DNA from: Nyssa sinensis
Taxonomy: Eukaryota > Streptophyta > Magnoliopsida > Cornales > Nyssaceae
DNA: 64,000 bases
Direction: 5' to 3'
Assembly: GCA_008638375.1 (NCBI GenBank)
Contig: CM018041.1
Location: forward strand, 2,905,501-2,969,500
Made by a program: the position numbers and the translations under genes
The notes under the pieces: model-generated
Told to the model about the DNA's origin: nothing
The model's input: only the letters and a program-made list of their open reading frames with translations
Databases searched by the model: none
Part shown: piece after piece, positions 11,395 to 28,960 of the stretch
Numbering within the stretch: position 1 is the first letter of the stretch
Layout of the letters: each line of letters starts with the position of its first letter

Positions 11395-13012
11395 GCTGAA
11401 GATAGGGTTTTTTTTTTTTTGGGTTTTTTTGGGGTTGAGCTGCTCCAACCTTTTGGAATGATGCGAACACATATGCTATTGTGATGATTAGAAGAAGCTT
11501 CACAGTCTTGCAATTTTATACCACGAAATTTTGGATATGTTGCCATAGAATTCGGCTTGAGTTAGTGTTCTCTCCTCTCCAGTCTCCTTTTTTTTTAGCA
11601 GATTGTTGGTTTTTATATTTTATTGTCCTAAAATTTGTGTGTATATTCCAAGTATTTATCTTTTATATTGTCATGGTTACATAACCTATTCTGTTGTGAA
11701 TACATGCATGATTATATTTTACATTGTTGGAGCATTCTTTCCTAGAATTTCCTTTTAGCTCATGATCAACCCAATTGGACTATCCTAATTCTATATTGAT
11801 GATGGTTCATATTCATTTTTCAGATTCTTTCTTTCCCTTCGGAAATACTATAATTTTTTTTTATATATTCATTTACAGGTTGCAGGTTCCTCCAATGTCA
11901 AAGTAAAAAGAAGTTTTGACTTTTGAATACAATATTTTGAACGCTTGGTTGTATATTTATATTGTATCGAAACAAGTAATTCTATAGATTTTTTTTGAGT
12001 TGGTTGACAAATCTACAATTGATTCATTGAATCGACAACCATTGCCAAATGGGTTCCAGTTCATGTCTACTTACTGTTTAGTGTCAGCTAGGCGTTGGAT
12101 ATAATAACTCCTTTTTTTTTTCTTTCATTATATTCAACCCGCATGATATAATCTAATACTATATATAGATATTTAAAAACTAGATTACTCCAAAAAAAAA
12201 AACCTCTTTATTACATTTTCTAATATTAGTATTTCTTATGTTGTTTTTCATTATTATTATTATAACTGTTTGAAGTGTGGGCCAGATATCTGGATCTTTT
12301 GTTTGTGCTAACTTTTCAGTAAAGATCCAGATAAAATTAGCTAAATGTGGTCCACAATCCAAACTGGGAATTGGAGTCATTGGAATAGGCACCATCCGCC
12401 ATTGTCAACGTCAAATACAGCTTGAATGAAGCTGGTGCTTGCCCAAAAGTAACTAGTCTATATTACACAAATCCTTCAACCGGTTCGGGTGAGTTTTGGA
12501 TGAGAAGTTATTCATTTTATATCATTATTTGATGTGGTGTTCTTCTATGAATTGGAACATTTTTTTTTCATTGTAAAGTGATATAGTTTGTAAAAAATAG
12601 TCAAATTATATCGAATAATAACATAAAAGTCATCGTCTCAGTCGATAAGTTGAGATTGTTTGTTCAATACCCTTGATGTTAGACGAATGAGATCCTAACC
12701 TATCACGGTACATTCCTATTTGATGACAGATACATATTAATAACATGTGATTTATTTATGTGATATAAGGATTTCAAATATAAAAGAATAACAAGACATA
12801 ATTTATAGTCATTACAAATAGTTGAGATAAAGTTATACTTAAGTTGAATTAAATATAAATATTTTCTTTCCTTCCCCTTTTAATTATTTATAATTATAAT
12901 AATGTTAAAATTGCAAGTCAAAGTTTAAACACATAATGAGCATTTTTCTTGTATCTTGTCGTAGGAGAAAGTCTTAAGTGAATTTGGAGTGTCACGTGGT
13001 AGTGTGTTCTCC

Positions 13013-13300
13013 CAATCAAGGACGTAATTAGAAGTTTATTTGAGAGGGACCAAATTTAGACTATATGGAAAAATCCGAAAAAAACAAAAATGATAGTAAG
13101 TCTCATTGAGAGGGTCAATGAATTGAAAATAAGAATAAAGTGGGAAAAATTTTAAATTTAGAGGGGGCAAAAGTATAAATTAAAAGGGTATATTTGAAAT
13201 TCTTATTTTGAGAATATGAAAAAAATTAAAAATAAAAATAAAAATTGAGGGGGGCAATTGACTCCTGACAAAGCTCGGTCTCTACTCTCAATAACACTAT
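13013..13300 (+). repeat. Dispersed repeat with G-rich boundary (GAGGGGGGCAATTG)
   Basis: Purine-rich AT sequence bounded by GAGAGGGACC-like and GAGGGGGGCAATTGAC-like motifs. Similar G- or C-rich boundaries around AT-rich cores occur at about 14095-14280, 43137-43290, 46026-46230 and 54995-55340. They look like decayed members of one non-coding transposon family, but I could not define termini or target duplications. Confidence 0.3.
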
Positions 13301-15370
13301 GTCATATGTATAATATATCATAAAAAAATATGAATTATAACACATATATCATAAATATTATTAAAATAACATGTTAAAGTACATAATTGTCATATGTATA
13401 GACACACTTCCTTTGAGTTCCTATTGGATATATGGATCAAAAGACTAAAACACCATTTAACAAACACAGAGTAAAAATTCAGAGAGAAGACAAGAAAAGA
13501 AAAATCCTCTTTTTTTCTGTCCAACCTTTTCTTCTTCCTACGAATCTCTTTTTGTCATCAAAATCAGACACGTAATCTTGTGCTGGTCACAGCTTTAATT
13601 TAATCCATTTCTATTTTATATCTCATGGAAGGTCAACTCGAAAAGTTAATTCCATTTATAATTTTATACATTTAGTTATAATCATTTTCTTAATTAGGTG
13701 TGGATTTTCTCAGTTAAATTTTCTTGCTTGTTTTAGCAATTGTTTGGTCAATATTTCCACTTGCTGTTCAAAAAGCGATGTTGAATGTTGAAACACACTT
13801 TCATCAGGTTTGAAATTGCTAATTCAATTTAAAACGCAAAAAGCTATTGTTTTTCTTATTTTGACTATGCAATTTTTTTTTTCGCCTTTTCAATAAAAAT
13901 AAATTAATAAAACAACAAAATTGTGCATTCAAACATCATGTGTCGCATGTTGCCGACACATACAAACATACCTACATACATAATCAACTTTTGTGTATTC
14001 AAAGGGCCTACTCAGAATAGCAAATTCAAAACAAAATAAAAATCTTATTTGGAAATGCGACAATCGAGAATATTTTGAGTATTCTGAGATATCATGCCGC
14101 GATCTAAATTTTTAAAGAGGTTAAATTTTATTTTAATAAACAAAAATTTAAAAAATTTAGTGATAAAAAAATATAATATTCAAATTTAAGATAAAGTCTT
14201 ATTTTATTAAAATTTCTAATAAAATTAGTAATAAAAAAACAATATAAAAATTTGGAGGGCATGACCCTCCTTTGTCCTCTCTCCATTCGGTGATGTGTGA
14301 ATATCTCTCTGTGTGTATATATTTTATATTAATTTGACATGCAATTTCCCTCTCTCTCTCTCTCTCACACACACACAGAGACACAAAATAAATGTCATTC
14401 TTCTAATATTAACAAGGCTGGCGTCGTAATTCATAAGATATGAATGTTTTGAAACTTGTTGAATGCCATTCGGCATTCACAAGCCTTTACAGACGGCGTC
14501 CGTATGTAGGACCCGTGCTCGGCTCAATCTATTCCGTGATTGGATCAAGAAGATCTTCCGCATCCAGGCCCATCACCCACTTGCTGGTAGGTGAAATGGC
14601 GGACACAATGGGCCCCACAAAACTGGGCTTCAACCCACTATAACGTAAATATGTCTGTAAACATGATAACGGCTGTTGACCCCATGATTTATGATTAATT
14701 GGGTGCCGGATGCCCATACAGAATTCACATGTTACCCACTTGATTGTCCCAAATCCAAATTGAATTTTTCTTACATATGTTATGTGCATGAAATATGGGG
14801 TCCTTTCATATATTTGCTTTCACATTAGTTACCCAAAGTTAATCTCCTGTATGAGCTCGGTCTGGGTTAGATTGTCTATCCCGGATTTATATGTAAAAGG
14901 TTCATAGTTATATCTTCATTCTGTTGCTATTTAATATTGTTTCGTTATCATATAATACTTTCATTGTATAATTTATAGTTGACAAAATACCATATCTTAG
15001 CAAATTGTTGTTCTTAATAAAATGGATTTGGAGAGAAAATAAATAGAACAGAGCAGGGTGAGAAGGAAAAAAAATACTAAAATTTGTTCCGTTTCCATTT
15101 ATAGTTTAGTTGATTGTAATATAAGTACTATAATATTCAATCGCTGTAATAAAAAAAAAAATAGAAAATTAATCTCATGTTTAATCAAGACGGCCATTAA
15201 ACTTAGTTAATTGGTCAACTTCAGAAAAGATAGTCCAGATAAAAACGTAATAATTGGCATTGATCGGGTATTGTTTGGTGGAATACATATCTGTTTTGGC
15301 TTGGGCTAATCATGTGGGTCGGACATTCCAAGGACCGGGTCCACCGTTCACATTAGGATTTGGTCGAATA

Positions 15371-15372
<2 letters not shown>

Positions 15373-15408
<36 letters not shown>
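15373..15408. repeat. (AT)n microsatellite
   Basis: An uninterrupted AT dinucleotide run. Shorter AT runs lie near 15744-15762, 17179-17209, 17514-17530, 18830-18849, 19269-19287 and 51604-51628. Confidence 0.95.
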
Positions 15409-15412
<4 letters not shown>

Positions 15413-16437
15413 AAGATAATGTTGCTGTAATCATTAAATTGTCTTAGACAATTTATATCATATCTTATATGTACTCAAATTTATAATAATATTATTCTAT
15501 ACATATATATTAAATTCAAAATGTTTGGATTTATACGTCACTATTGAAGAATAGAATTACAAATGAAACAAAATACAAGGACTAATTTGGCTCCTCTACA
15601 TTAAATTTTGCTAAATATATTCAGAATTCCTTCTAATATTTATAAAAAGAATATCGTACCATAAAGTTAATCACTAATATTGAACCAAACAACTTTATTA
15701 TGAAAGTTAAAATAATTAGATAATTATTAACTATTTGATTAGCATATATATATATATATATAGATCATATTTCTAATAAAATTTTGAATGGTTAAAACAA
15801 TTTAATCAAAATTCAATATTTGAAACTCACATAATCAATCTAACTTTAAACAATTAATGATTGAATGAGTATGGTTCATCATGTAACATCTTTTAATCTT
15901 ATTATAGACAATGATGCAACATAATTTTAATTGAAATGAAATTAAATGGATGAAGTTGAACCAACAATTGTACTCTGTCTTAATGGGTTTTAACTTTTTT
16001 TTTTTTTTAGATGCCATTATTATTAATGCAGTATAATTATAAAGTGATTATATCTTATTTGTTTTTATTATTATACTTAAACATATGACACTTGCACACA
16101 TTTACTATAGTTGGTTCTACATTTTTTGTGTGTAGGAATTTCAAAAATAAAATCATCATAACTAAATTAGGTGCGCATCACTTGGAATTTCGACGATTAA
16201 GGGGTTGGTTGGTGTTGAAAATGTAGCTGGACCTGCCTGTCTGACCATGGATCATTTTAGGTATGTATTATGATAAAGAGAGATGATAAATGTATTACCT
16301 TATAATTCACTTTTGTCACAAATATAGGGTACATTAGTGGGTCTCACGGTAGACTCCATGAATAATGGATCTTACTTTTGTAAGACAAATGAAACAAGAT
16401 AGATTATGAGACGTAGAACAACTATCATTATTATTAT

Positions 16438-16640
16438 TAGGATAAATTATATTGACTTTTTTTAAAATTTATAACAATTATACTAATTTTACTTAAAATT
16501 TTTGAATTTACACTGACTTTTCTTATTTTACAAAATAATATATAGATACTTTTTTTTTTTTTTTTTTTTAAATAATAAAATTACCTATTTTATTTATTTA
16601 TTTTTATATTTTTTAATTTTGACCAATTTATTTGTCAGAT
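16438..16640 (+). mobile_element. Single arm of the GGATAAATTATATTGAC fold-back family
   Basis: It starts AGGATAAATTATATTGAC and ends near AATTTTGACCAATTTATT, matching the left arm of the element at 34151-34570. No right arm follows, so it is a half element or truncation. Confidence 0.45.
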
Positions 16641-17178
16641 TATACATGCATGCACCCAGAAACTCAAAAATTCTAGCAAAATCTAATGGAATTGGACGTA
16701 AGATATTGTGTTGCGGCTAAGATGGAGACTATACTTAATATATCCAAATCAGGTGTCGTCGTCGTTCATTTAATTGCATTACAACACTTCCACAGACAGA
16801 GGACCAGATGCAGACGGTGCAAAGTCGGCTCTGATCTTGACCTCTCTCTTTCAGCTAGCTGCTTTCTGTTAAAGCCTGCAACACAAACTAATTGCTATAC
16901 CCTTCTGTTAGCCTTATCTTCAACGACAAGTCACCTCTCTCCCCTCCTCGTATTTCATCATCTACGTATATATCTATATATGCGCGCACACACCCACGCA
17001 CATATACACATACATACAATTGGAGTAGACGTATTTGTCGGAATAAATTTGGTATAGTTGATTGCAACAAAAATCCACAACAACAATTGTTTTTAGGCAA
17101 AAAGCAAATCTACCCTTGATACAAGACTGCCTTATAGCTGTGTATATGTTAGTATATACACATATATGTACAGTCAAT

Positions 17179-17213
<35 letters not shown>

Positions 17214-20057
17214 GCAAGAGCATTTAGTCATTTTATTTGGGCTAGGAAGTGCGTGCCCCACATAAATATTCTACAGAGAACAGAGAATGTAGGAGTCGTA
17301 TTGGAAATTCATACACCACCCTCTCACATGTAACATTAATTCAGTAGTTCTATTTTTAAAATGGTTCCGTTAAAAAGAGGCAGGATCGGGACTTATTCAA
17401 GTGATATAAATATTCGAATCTCACGTAATTAATATGATTTTGATTCTCTTTTTGATGATTTCTTATCATGTTAAGAAATACACATTAAATTATTTTAAAT
17501 AAAATTAATACACATATATATATATATATATTTATTTATTTAAAGTTTCAGTGGGTAAATGGACACAGTTAGGACATAACCTGTCTTTATAAGATATGAT
17601 AAATGTGATATAAGGATGAAAAGAACAAAATTACCCATGAGTAAAATAAGAATTTATTGAGAGATACAGTGGGTAAAAAACCTTATAGTAACAATTTCAA
17701 TTATTGGTACAAGTCATAATACATTTCTTGTTATATTTCGTACCCAAAATTTGATATTACAACTATCAAATTGTGACTAAGTTTTAAAACGTCATCCAAA
17801 CACAAGATTAATTAAAAATTATTGGGAATAGTGCAATAGTCATTTTCATACTGCATCCAAACGGATATAATAATTATTATTATTATTTGTTTTGTTGTAT
17901 CTAATTTTATTTATTTATTCTTGTTTCTTTATTAGGAGGGCTTGCTTCAGAATGGACCAAAAAAAATTAAAGATGATTTTGGCTTTTGCATGAGACTCTT
18001 GCTATTTAAAAGCCTGTTCAAAGTATGAGACAAAGTGACAACCACTTGGTTGCTTGTCCCCACCAGCTAGCCCGTGGGGGTCCCTGGGGGATTGTGGACC
18101 GTTAGTGGTGACTTTATGCATCATTGTGGTGACTTTATAGTTTGATTAAGATGAAATCTTGCCTATTTCTTAGAAAAAAGAAAGAACGAATTGATGTGGT
18201 AATTGTTCGCAAATATTATTACCAACAGAAACTAAGATAAGCATGTACAACATGTAGGGAAGCTATAGATTTTGGAGAATAATTTTTAAAAAATGAATTA
18301 TTTAAAAATGAATTTTAAAGAATATAATTAAATTTTTTTTTAGATATTTGATAAAAATTATGTAAAAATAATTTTAATTAAATAGCTTAAGTACACTTCT
18401 AATTTTCTTGGAACAGCTCCAACCGAGCTACCAAAGTTTTTACTAAAGTCATAATATAGTCAGTAATTTTAGAAATTGCCCTCTAATAATGACTTTTAGT
18501 TATTATTAAAATTTGACTTGAAACAAAATATCTATCGAATATGATTTTAAGTTTGATTTTAATAACTTGTTATCCTAAAGAACGATTCGGATGTATTCTT
18601 TATATTATTTATATTTAATAATATATTTGTGGTGGGTTCAACCCTAAAAATCGAAAAAAGTGAAATAAATTTTTGTAACTTTTTCAAAACTCAATTTTCT
18701 TTAATGAACAAATAAAATCGGTTTTTGAACTGCAGCCAAACATCTTAAGTCGCCCAAATAGACTTTAAGTCGCAAACTCTTTATTACATGGAGTAATGAA
18801 AATTCCTCCTCGATACAGTATGGCTGTGCATATATATATATATATATATTCAAATCATATCTGACGAATGGAAAGAAATTGTGTGGTTGTACTTAATCCC
18901 ACAGCAAACCACGTAAAGTATGAGTCAAAGAATACAGTTGGACCTGGACAGGAAGGCTGTAAATATTGTAGAGAAAATGAGAATGGTACAGAAAATTTTC
19001 CAAAGTAGTCAGTTATTTTTTTCTTCACTCAGTAAAATTAAGTAGTCAGTCTGTATTATTATTACTCCCTAACTTGCATATATGACATTTTAAGCTACCC
19101 ATGAAGTAATTTGAACGTACCAACGTTTTGCTTTTCCACAATGGTTTCCTTCACATTAGTTACAAACTCTGCTTCTATGCTTCCCCAAAAATAGTAATAT
19201 TATTTACTCCCCTAAAAAAAATAGTTAACTAAAGTGTTTGTGATATGACTTATATTATTAGTAAATTAGATATATATATATATATATTATAAATACGTTA
19301 TAATTCATGGACGTAGGCACATTATCGAATCACGTAAATTTTATGTGTCAATTTCTCTCTTTCTTTCTAATTCTTGTTGCATAAATAATTAATTTCACAA
19401 CATAAAGTTATCACTGTACGGTCATAAAATTAATACTTACGTCCAAGGATAATACTTGGCATAAATAAGAGTTAAAGTGACTAAATTAAGCCTGGGCAGA
19501 ATTCCCCTCATCACGGAAAAATTTGCTAGCTCATTGGTTAATTGATTCCAATCATTTAAACGTGGCCTAATTGAGCGGAATTCCAATCTCTCAACAAATC
19601 AAGGAATGAAATCTCATGCACAACGCCAATTGTAGCATGATATTCTCCAACTATAGAAAAATTAGTTGAGATCAAGAGAGTCATTTTCGAAACTCCTACT
19701 ACTACTTAAAGACTAGAACTGTTGGTTCCAAGGTATACGAAAAAATTACACAAATCAAACTTGGTATTCATCTTCCTGCTTCATTCATACTCTGAAACTA
19801 ACAACACATTAACTTGAATCGTCGAAGACTCTCTGGCTGATAATGCACCAGTGGCTTCTAACCAAGCTCCAATAGACCTTTTTCTTCTTTAGTGGACGCT
19901 CATTTATAAAGAATTTTCCCCTCACAATCGTTTAATTGCAATTTAGTTATTTATATACGATTAGAAATTTATTTTTCTATCTTTATCCATGATATCAAAT
20001 TTCATTAAATATGAATTTAACGCATTGCTAATGATACACTATTATATTATTTTAAGG
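16641..20057. other. Gene-poor intergenic stretch
   Basis: I see no supportable gene. Frames at 16686-17057 and 16892-17119 lie across pyrimidine-rich and (CA)n/(TA)n sequence and look random. A B-box-like TATTCGAATCTCAC near 17412 may mark a decayed SINE. AT microsatellites recur. Confidence 0.5.
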
Positions 20058-20451
20058 AACAGTGCTTGATTCCAAATTAGGTAGGAGGAATCTTCTTCTA
20101 CCTACGAATGTGTCACAATATTATTCTGTCATATATGTGTCATTATCACAATTTGTTACATATGCATTACACATGTATTTTTTAATTTTATTTTTAGTTA
20201 AAACTAAATAGTCACATGATATATATGTAATTGAATGTGTGATGCAATAAAATTGTGAAACGTATGTAAGTAGGAGGAAGTTTCTCTTACGCAGTGTGGA
20301 GCCAAATAATGTCATATCATATGACTGCTTAGTTTTAACTAAAGAATAAAAATTAAATAACACATGTGCATTATATATGTAACAGATTATCGTTAAGACA
20401 TGTACCTGAATAGGAAGAAGTTTTTCCTATCAAGTTTGAAACTAAGTGTTT
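20058..20451. mobile_element. Fold-back MITE with long inverted arms
   Basis: The left arm (TGTTACATATGCATTACACATGT, then TTTTAGTTAAAACTAA) pairs with the reverse complement of the right arm (TTAGTTTTAACTAAAG, then ACACATGTGCATTATATATG) around a spacer of about 90 bp. Outer ends are also related: AGTGCTTGATTCCAAATT against the complement of AAGTTTGAAACTAAGTG. It has no coding capacity. Size and structure fit a non-autonomous MITE; the superfamily is not assignable by eye. Confidence 0.65.
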
Positions 20452-20952
20452 AACTCAACTCAATTTTTACTCAACATTTTTACCAAAGTTTCAGTCAAAT
20501 ACAATTTTTACCCATCTTAATTTTATTGTTTTTTTTTATCTCATTTTACACCCTAAAATTTAAGACAATTCAAAAGTTTTTTACTAAATTTTTTTTCAAA
20601 ATTTTTTAAATCACTTAATTTTTTTTCCTAATTCCACCCGTGTATGTCGATATATATCCACACTCCGTAAAGAAAGAACATCTTAAAACTGTGAACCTAA
20701 TAATTAGTAATGAACAATTTATATAGTATAAAATAAGCTAACACTATCAACAATCATTACATGATGATTTTACATTGTAATTGTGTCTAGCCATGGTCAA
20801 TACTTTAGGGCACTGGCACTCTGTGGAGAGCTCCTTGTGTTACACCCATGACTTTCATTGTCTCCACAGTTACTTTGTAGTGATTTTAAGTTTTATACTG
20901 CGTGGCCCTGTGCAGTGTGCTCTGCGGCCACTTGTGAACATTCTGGTGCCGC

Positions 20953-25485
<4,533 letters not shown>

Positions 25486-25632
25486 TCAATTGTTAGGGTT
25501 AATGGGTTAGTCTAGGTAGGGAGAGTTAAATATACGAATTCTTACCTTTACAAATAGAAAAACTGTTTCTATGACTCAAATTCATGACTTTCAAATATCA
25601 ATGAAGAAATCTTATCGTTACGTCAAGGCTCA
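25486..25632 (-). mobile_element. tRNA-derived SINE flanked by direct repeats
   Basis: Read on the minus strand, it begins GAGCCTTGACGTAACGATAA (A-box region). It continues to the B-box-like AATTTGAGTCATAGAAACAG and then a body containing AAAGGTAAGAATTC. This is the arrangement of the widespread plant SINE type whose head reads GCCTTGGCGCAACGGTAA. Near-identical sequence AATTGTTAGGGTTRATGG lies on each side (about 25489-25505 and 25636-25653) and may be the target-site duplication. A T12 run (minus-strand A tail) sits just beyond, at 25464-25475. Confidence 0.7.
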
Positions 25633-25654
25633 GTTAATTGTTAGGGTTGATGGT

Positions 25655-27186
25655 ATTAAATTCTTATTAACTTCTTCTCTTTTGAGAACTTGAACCATGT
25701 TCTTACTTTTAAGAATAAACAAATAATGTCACTGTGTCATTACCTGTCTTGACATATGTCAAGACGCTCCTAAACATCCGAATCCTAATGCATCAACAAT
25801 ATGTAATTTTTTTTAACATGTCACTGGTAGGCTCCTCTCTGTGTATCCTTGTGCCTCTTCAAACTCAATTTTTAATTAAAAAAAGTAGAAGAGTTTTAGA
25901 CAATTAGACATGATTATGGATTAATTACTTTTGCTTCTCAACTGAATCTGTGGAAGGCGCGTGGGAATAAGATTGGCATTTGCCGCAGCTCCACTATTAC
26001 CATGGAAAGAAAATATCATTTTGTTTGAGACATAATTATGAGGACATTTCTACTCTTTCTTTGAGTAATTTTTAAGTTAGCTTTTGTGCAAGTCTTCCCA
26101 CATGCATTCTTTCCAATCACAACAATATTAGAGGGGCCCTTAGATATTTTGTACCAAGTTAAGGCTTTTTTTTTTTTTTAATTTTCCTACTCATTTAAAC
26201 CTTTAAAATGTGATGATCATGTTTACAATTTTGCCTACATGTCATACATTCATGATCAGTGTCTATTACATCTAGACCAATGAAAACCATCTCGAAATGA
26301 AGACATTTTCCAATGAATTTGAACTAGATAAGAACATATAGAATAAACAATGATAATTGAAAAAATATACAAAGAGTTGATGCATGTTTTCAGTACAGAT
26401 GGATATTCATCTCTCATAACACACATTTGTCCCATCTTTCTCACAAAAATAGAGTTCATTGGTGGTTATGATAAACTTTACCTGGATCAAAGTTTGATCA
26501 TGAAAAGTGGGACAAGAATCAGGGACAGGACTCATTTCCATTATTTTTTTTCACATATATGTGGTTGTCACAAGATTTACTATTTAATATTTTAATAATA
26601 AATATATGATGTGACATGTATTAAAAATTATATTGAGATAAATTTTAAAAAAAAGTATAATATAAAGATTCTATTTGGTGGACATTTATCATTGCTCTGT
26701 TACTAGTGATATGGCATAGTAATGACCACAATTAATAGATCTGATCCAAGAAATTAAAGAGCTTAACTTGCTAAAATTATTGATTATAATTGCAGTGGTG
26801 TACAATGATAACAACACATTGTACATTTGTTTTTATAATCAAAATTTTAAATTCTAGCACAAATGATCGCAGTGGCTAACCCTGATTTCCACTTCCCTTG
26901 GACTGATTAGAATTTCTAGCCCCATTGATTAGTGCAGACAATGTATTAAACAGCAAAAATTATCATATCAATCAAACCCAGGTGTTTTTATAACTTTTTA
27001 GAATCTTGAATGAACATATGAATTAAACAGCAAAAATTAACGTGACAGCGCCGCTTTGCGAAAGTTAATCAAATAAAACGTAATGTTTAGTATTGTTAAA
27101 ACGTAATGTTCAATAAAATGTCTACATGGTGCATGCATCCATGTATATGGTACAAACGGTTAAATGCATAATCATTGTGAGTGACG
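25655..27186. other. Gene-poor intergenic stretch
   Basis: No supportable gene. Minus-strand frames near 26256-26459 share a short peptide-level resemblance (FVRKxGQxxVMR) with 45564-45746. This most likely reflects a common decayed repeat rather than a gene. Confidence 0.4.
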
Positions 27187-27700
27187 AAAATTATTAAATA
27201 AATTACAATGACTTCTTTTAAAATCTTTGACTAATGCAAAGATCGTTTTTAAAATTTCTGAAATAACATTTATTATTTTTTTTTTATTGACAAATTAAAA
27301 ATATATAATCTCCTATCAATATTTTTAAAATGACAAAATTACCCATTTTATTATTTTTAAATTTTGACAAATTTTAGTATAACCTTTTTTATTATTTTTA
27401 AATAAATATTAATTAAAATCTTCTTTGGCTAAAAAAATATGTTATTTATCATAAATCTATTTTTATAAAAAAGAAAATATTCTTTAGAAAAAAAGTTTAA
27501 AAAATTGATGTAAATTGAAAAAACACAAAAAATAAAATGAAAGAGATATTTTTGCCATTTTTAAATAAATTTGGACAGAAGGAGAAGTATTTATAATTTT
27601 TTAATAAAAAAAAATCAGTGTCATCTCAAAAATTTTAAAGAATATAAGTATAATTATCACAAATTTTTTAAAAAATATGTAGTTTAATACAAATTATTCT
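27187..27700. mobile_element. Fold-back element, copy A
   Basis: The left half (AAATAAATTACAATGACTTC ... TATTGACAAATTAAAAATAT ... AAAATGACAAAATTACCC) is mirrored in the right half (GGAGAAGTATTTATAATTTT ... AATCAGTGTCATCTC ... AAGTATAATTATC). The arms are about 200 bp around an AT-rich centre. It is non-coding and the same family as the copies at 34.2, 50.0 and 61.5 kb. Confidence 0.55.
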
Positions 27701-27713
27701 ATGTGTTAAATTA

Positions 27714-28957
27714 GGGTAAATTACACCTACCTCCCCTGAGGTTTCTAACAATTGCAGAAACATCCCCTATACTTTCTAAAATAACACTATCCCCCTTCTG
27801 GTTCATGTGTCAGTAACATATTGTCTCCTGCCGTAAACTACCGTTACTCACATTGACAAAAATTGATGATATAAGTATAGATTATTTTGTCATATTTTGT
27901 CATATTGTAGGAATTATTTGAAATTCATTTATGGTGGTGCCAAACCTTGTACTAGAATTGGCATATGTTGTCAATCAAAGTGAAGTGAGATGGTTGACTT
28001 GTGACAAAAATACATGATAGTGCCAGTGGTACCCAAGAAAAGGGAAGAAACGTTACACTCACTCAAGATGCTTGGGTTTCATGTAAACCCATTGAAGTGG
28101 GTCGGTGTAATAAATTGTTGGTAGTTTTAAGACCTAGCCATTTGGCAAATGTGAAACGGCAGCAACAAATAGAAATGAAATATCACTGGCAGTCTGGCAC
28201 CTCTTTTTAGTGTTATGAATCAATTGCTATTTCTCGACCCCAAATTCCCATTGTCATTTGAACTTTGACATTGTTGTTGCCGCCTTACCTTAGCCTGCCT
28301 TTATAGACTTCTTTCATTCAACTAAAATAGAAAAAGATGTATGAACCTGTTCATATCAAATCGAACCGACTCGGTCAAATTCCCATAATTAACCGCAAAT
28401 TAAGCCAACCCGTGTCGAAAAAGAAAGAGTATCACTATAGCCGTACAAGATCGGAAGAAGGTCTCATAGTACTACTTTTTTTTAAATTCGAGAATTCACA
28501 TGAAATTAAAATTTAATAAAAAAAAAAAAATAAATTCAATGAAAAAAAGTCTTACTTTACAACTTTAATTTAAATTTAAATATTCATATATAATTTATAT
28601 AAGTTTCACGTTAATATTTCAATCAGAATGTGACATTTTTTGAAAAATTACTTTTAAAAAATATATACACTAAGCATGGCAACGTGATTAAATTAAGGAA
28701 ACAAATAAAATATATTATTCCAATTAAACCCATTTAAATATTACTACACTCTTCGAGATTAGGAGGAAAAAAAAGAGTACAAAATCCCAACAAAACTCCA
28801 CTCAATCACCGTCAACTTTAACGGAGATATTTTAACAAATAAATAATGGAAAAGACTAATACAAAAAGAGAAAACTCGCCGATATTTATCTTCGCCGTCG
28901 GTACAAAATTTGCCGGAAAAGGGCAAGCCAACGGCCATAAGGAGGGACAGGGACAAG
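27714..28957. other. Downstream flank of the CRF gene
   Basis: It begins with a repeat arm (GGTAAATTACACCTACCTCC) related to another common AT-rich fold-back type; a partner-like sequence in opposite orientation lies near 35270-35400. The last 200 bases (about 28760-28957) would be CRF 3' UTR. No gene is seen. Confidence 0.4.
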
Positions 28958-28960
28958 GTC

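Larger units (their letters stand above)
11395..16437. other. PDV1 3' region and gene-poor intergenic stretch
   Basis: The first 300 bases are probably PDV1 3' UTR, beginning with long T and G/T runs. The rest has no supportable gene. It holds a 13-bp perfect inverted repeat (12287-12299 and 12321-12333, loop 21), a dispersed repeat rich in GGGGGCAATTG (13013-13300), CT/CA microsatellites (about 14350-14378) and AT runs (15373-15408, 15744-15762). Confidence 0.55.

Noticed and set aside
12637..12725. Possible SINE (A-box-like TCTCAGTCGATAAGTTGAG, B-box-like TTTGTTCAATACCC)
   Set aside because: The B-box match is weak and no tail or target duplication is visible.
14440..14789. Overlapping ORFs on both strands in a more GC-balanced patch
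   Set aside because: No recognisable domain; both strands open at once suggests composition rather than coding.
16686..17119. ORFs of 75-123 codons on the plus strand
   Set aside because: They run through pyrimidine-rich and CA/TA microsatellite sequence and match nothing.
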